In this document: in pieces, positions 5,958 through 7,169 of the stretch
Numbering within the stretch: position 1 is the stretch's first letter
Layout: the number at the start of each line of letters is the position of its first letter
Source of the DNA: Candidatus Cloacimonas sp. 4484_275
GTDB taxonomy: Bacteria; Cloacimonadota; Cloacimonadia; Cloacimonadales; TCS61
Assembly: GCA_002085205.1 (NCBI GenBank)
Contig: NATF01000036.1
Coordinates: forward strand, 1-7,169
Length of the DNA stretch: 7,169 bases
Direction of reading: 5' to 3'
Notes under the pieces: model-generated
The model's input: only the letters and a program-made list of their open reading frames with translations
What the model was told of the DNA's origin: nothing
Databases searched by the model: none
Program-made: the position numbers and the translations under genes

Positions 5958-6786
5958 AAAAATTTCCGAGCTGAAAAAAGTACTTAATGATGCCATTTAT
6001 GAATATTCCTCAATCGGTTTGGTAACCCATATGAATCCGGACGGAGACGGATTTTGTGCGGCGCTTGCACTTCAGGAGATTTTGAAAAAATCCGGCAAAA
6101 CGGCCAAAATTGTTTTGGAAGAACCGGCTCCTGCGGTTTATGAATTTCTGAAAGGCGTAATTATTTTCAAATTATTCCGAGAGGAGATTGATTCGCTTCC
6201 CGAAAAATCGAGAAAATTTGTTTCCGAAGCTATTTATACAACTATCATAAATGACAGCGATAATTTTTTGAATGCAAATGTGAATGAAGATACTTATCGT
6301 GTTTGCGCTCAATTGATGAAGTATGATCTCAAACCGGGAGAAATTACCAAAAAATTCCTTTTCACTTTTTCCGCTGCCGAGATGAGATTTATCGGAGAAA
6401 CGCTTTCTACCATTGAAACTTATGAAGACGACCAAATTTTGTTCATGTCTTCCACTTTGGAGATGTTGAGAAAAAATAATCTCACTTCCCAGGCAACGGA
6501 AAAAATGACTCGCTGGGTGAAAGGAATCAAAAAAAATAAAATCGTTGTTTATTTTCAGGAAATCGGCGTAAAAGAATTTCGACTTTCTTTCCGTTCAGAA
6601 GAAATTGATGTTTACGAAATTGCGGTTTATTTCGGCATCATTAATAATCGGGACGAAATTTTTGATTTTCTCCAATTTATCAACGATTTCTATGACGACC
6701 GGCAAATCTTCGGAAAGTCGCAAAATTTTTGTCGAATGAATTCTGCTGTGAGCTCCGTAACCTTCTATTCCGCGGATTACCGTTGA
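5947..6786 (+). CDS. DHH/DHHA1-family phosphoesterase (NrnA-like), internally deleted and 3'-truncated, probably non-functional
   Basis: Intact relatives are about 310-330-residue Mn-dependent phosphoesterases (nanoRNase/pAp phosphatase type), often encoded next to rbfA. The 279-residue frame has motif I (HMNPDGDGFCAALAL at 28-42), a typical EAIYTTIINDSDNF segment at about 94-107 carrying the later metal-ligand aspartate, and the start of the DHHA1 domain (FRLSFRSEEIDVYEIAVYFG, ending at 230). Two things are wrong. PAPAVYEFLKG (60-70) is followed at once by VIIFKLFREEI, whereas relatives have roughly 60 residues between them, including a catalytic aspartate and the DHH motif itself. After YFG at 229-230, where relatives have GGGH, the sequence becomes unrelated because residues 231-279 read antisense through DUF190. 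GGGA near 5941-5944 serves the ATG at 5947. The family call is firm; loss of function is inferred from the missing motifs. Confidence 0.8.
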   Translation: MKVEKISELKKVLNDAIYEYSSIGLVTHMNPDGDGFCAALALQEILKKSGKTAKIVLEEPAPAVYEFLKGVIIFKLFREEIDSLPEKSRKFVSEAIYTTIINDSDNFLNANVNEDTYRVCAQLMKYDLKPGEITKKFLFTFSAAEMRFIGETLSTIETYEDDQILFMSSTLEMLRKNNLTSQATEKMTRWVKGIKKNKIVVYFQEIGVKEFRLSFRSEEIDVYEIAVYFGIINNRDEIFDFLQFINDFYDDRQIFGKSQNFCRMNSAVSSVTFYSADYR

Positions 6787-6906
6787 ACCCGCCAAACAAT
6801 TTTCCCGAGCTTTTCTCACAATCCATTCATATAACGGTACTCCTTCGTATTTATCGCTTTCTCCGATGAATATTCGCAAAAGATGACCTTTCCCCGGTAA
6901 TATCAT
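6595..6906 (-). CDS. DUF190 family protein, C-terminus replaced
   Basis: DUF190 proteins are small, PII-like in fold in the known structure, of uncertain function, and often encoded beside crcB. The 103-residue product matches the family through about residue 90. Features are an N-terminal GKGHLLRIFIGESDKYEGVP, then GSTVIRGIEGYGAHSRIH at about 40-57 and KILRLSEDLPVVIEIVD at 60-76. The start ATG at 6906-6904 follows AAGGAGC, which overlaps the crcB stop codon, so the two genes are 12 bases apart and probably co-transcribed. Residues 91-103 (AEINRNFVNINFF) do not resemble the usual family tail. They are encoded by the reverse complement of the DHH gene, so the original last 15-20 codons appear to be lost at 6636/6637. 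Confidence 0.82.
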   Translation of the reverse strand: MILPGKGHLLRIFIGESDKYEGVPLYEWIVRKARENCLAGSTVIRGIEGYGAHSRIHSTKILRLSEDLPVVIEIVDKLEKIKNFVPIINDAEINRNFVNINFF

Positions 6907-6918
6907 TTTATTTGCTCC

Positions 6919-7169
6919 TTAAAATAATTTTGACAGAGAATAACCGAACCACACTCCACCCAAACCGAATATCAGATGCAACAAAATATTGGTGAGAGAT
7001 GATAAAAATTGTCCGTTATTTGCGAAGGTAAAAACTTCATAGCCGAATGAAGAAAAGGTGGTGAAACCTCCGAAAAAACCTATGAATTAAATAATTGTCG
7101 GTTTTCGGAAATGCCGGCAAAAAAACCGATGAACAAACAGCCGATTATATTAACCGCCAAAGTCCCGTA
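6919..7169 (-). pseudogene. crcB: Fluoride channel crcB/fluc, single-base frameshift, 5' end outside window
   Basis: CrcB (Fluc) is a small membrane channel that exports fluoride as a dimer. From the right edge the minus strand reads YGTLAVNIIGCLFIGF and then SENRQLFN before meeting TAG at 7082-7080. The next frame continues directly with IGFFGGFTTFSSFGYEVFTF and NILLHLIFGLGGVWFGYSL, ending at TAA (6921-6919). The two parts join into a normal CrcB sequence if one base is added in the A/T-rich run around 7084-7090; one extra T on the minus strand would give NFIGFFGG. Conserved features include GTLAVN, the FTTFSS motif and the last two membrane helices. It may be a real inactivating mutation or a sequencing or consensus error. 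It lies just upstream of the DUF190 gene. Confidence 0.85.

Noticed and set aside
6637..6786. The last 49 residues of the DHH frame as a new C-terminal domain
   Set aside because: They are read antisense through the well-conserved DUF190 coding sequence, so the open frame is best explained as accidental after the join.
1..7169. CRISPR array, insertion sequence, phage or defence system
   Set aside because: There are no regularly spaced repeats, no transposase or integrase motifs and no terminal inverted repeats in the window; the genes are housekeeping or fluoride-related.

Overview
The window comes from an AT-rich bacterial chromosome and contains a conserved translation/transcription operon. 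It carries rimP, nusA, ylxR, ylxQ (L7Ae-like), infB, rbfA and a DHH-family gene, all on the + strand and tightly packed (896-6786). This ylxR/ylxQ-containing order is classically seen in Firmicutes and also in several other deep phyla. Shine-Dalgarno sequences are clear in front of several genes, which argues against a typical Bacteroidota genome. The lipoprotein with a carboxypeptidase-regulatory-like fold and the lysine-rich, AT-rich coding style would fit something like Cloacimonadota or a neighbouring candidate phylum. That placement is inference only; no 16S rRNA or other decisive marker is in the window.

Layout: (1) 1-482, minus strand: the N-terminal part of a lipoprotein that runs off the left edge. 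(2) 483-895: a divergent intergenic region. It has a possible -10 box and three successive stem-loops just before rimP, two of them followed by T-tracts like intrinsic terminators. (3) 896-5957: rimP, nusA, ylxR, ylxQ, infB and rbfA, all apparently full length. They encode 30S maturation factors (RimP, RbfA), a transcription elongation/termination factor (NusA), two small RNA-binding-type proteins and initiation factor IF-2. (4) 5947-6786: a damaged DHH/DHHA1 (NrnA-like) phosphoesterase gene. (5) 6595-7169, minus strand: a DUF190 gene with a replaced 3' end, preceded by a frameshifted crcB (fluoride channel) gene that runs off the right edge.

The left three quarters is a textbook housekeeping operon with two details worth attention: ylxR appears to start at an ATA codon, and the leader looks built for attenuation. 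The right-hand 1.2 kb is abnormal. The DHH gene seems to lack about 60 internal residues, including the DHH motif. It also stops matching its family exactly where the DUF190 gene on the other strand stops matching its own, so 6636/6637 looks like a join between two convergent genes. crcB has a one-base frameshift. This may be real gene decay with deletions, or a consensus/assembly error. I do not see a previously undescribed system here.
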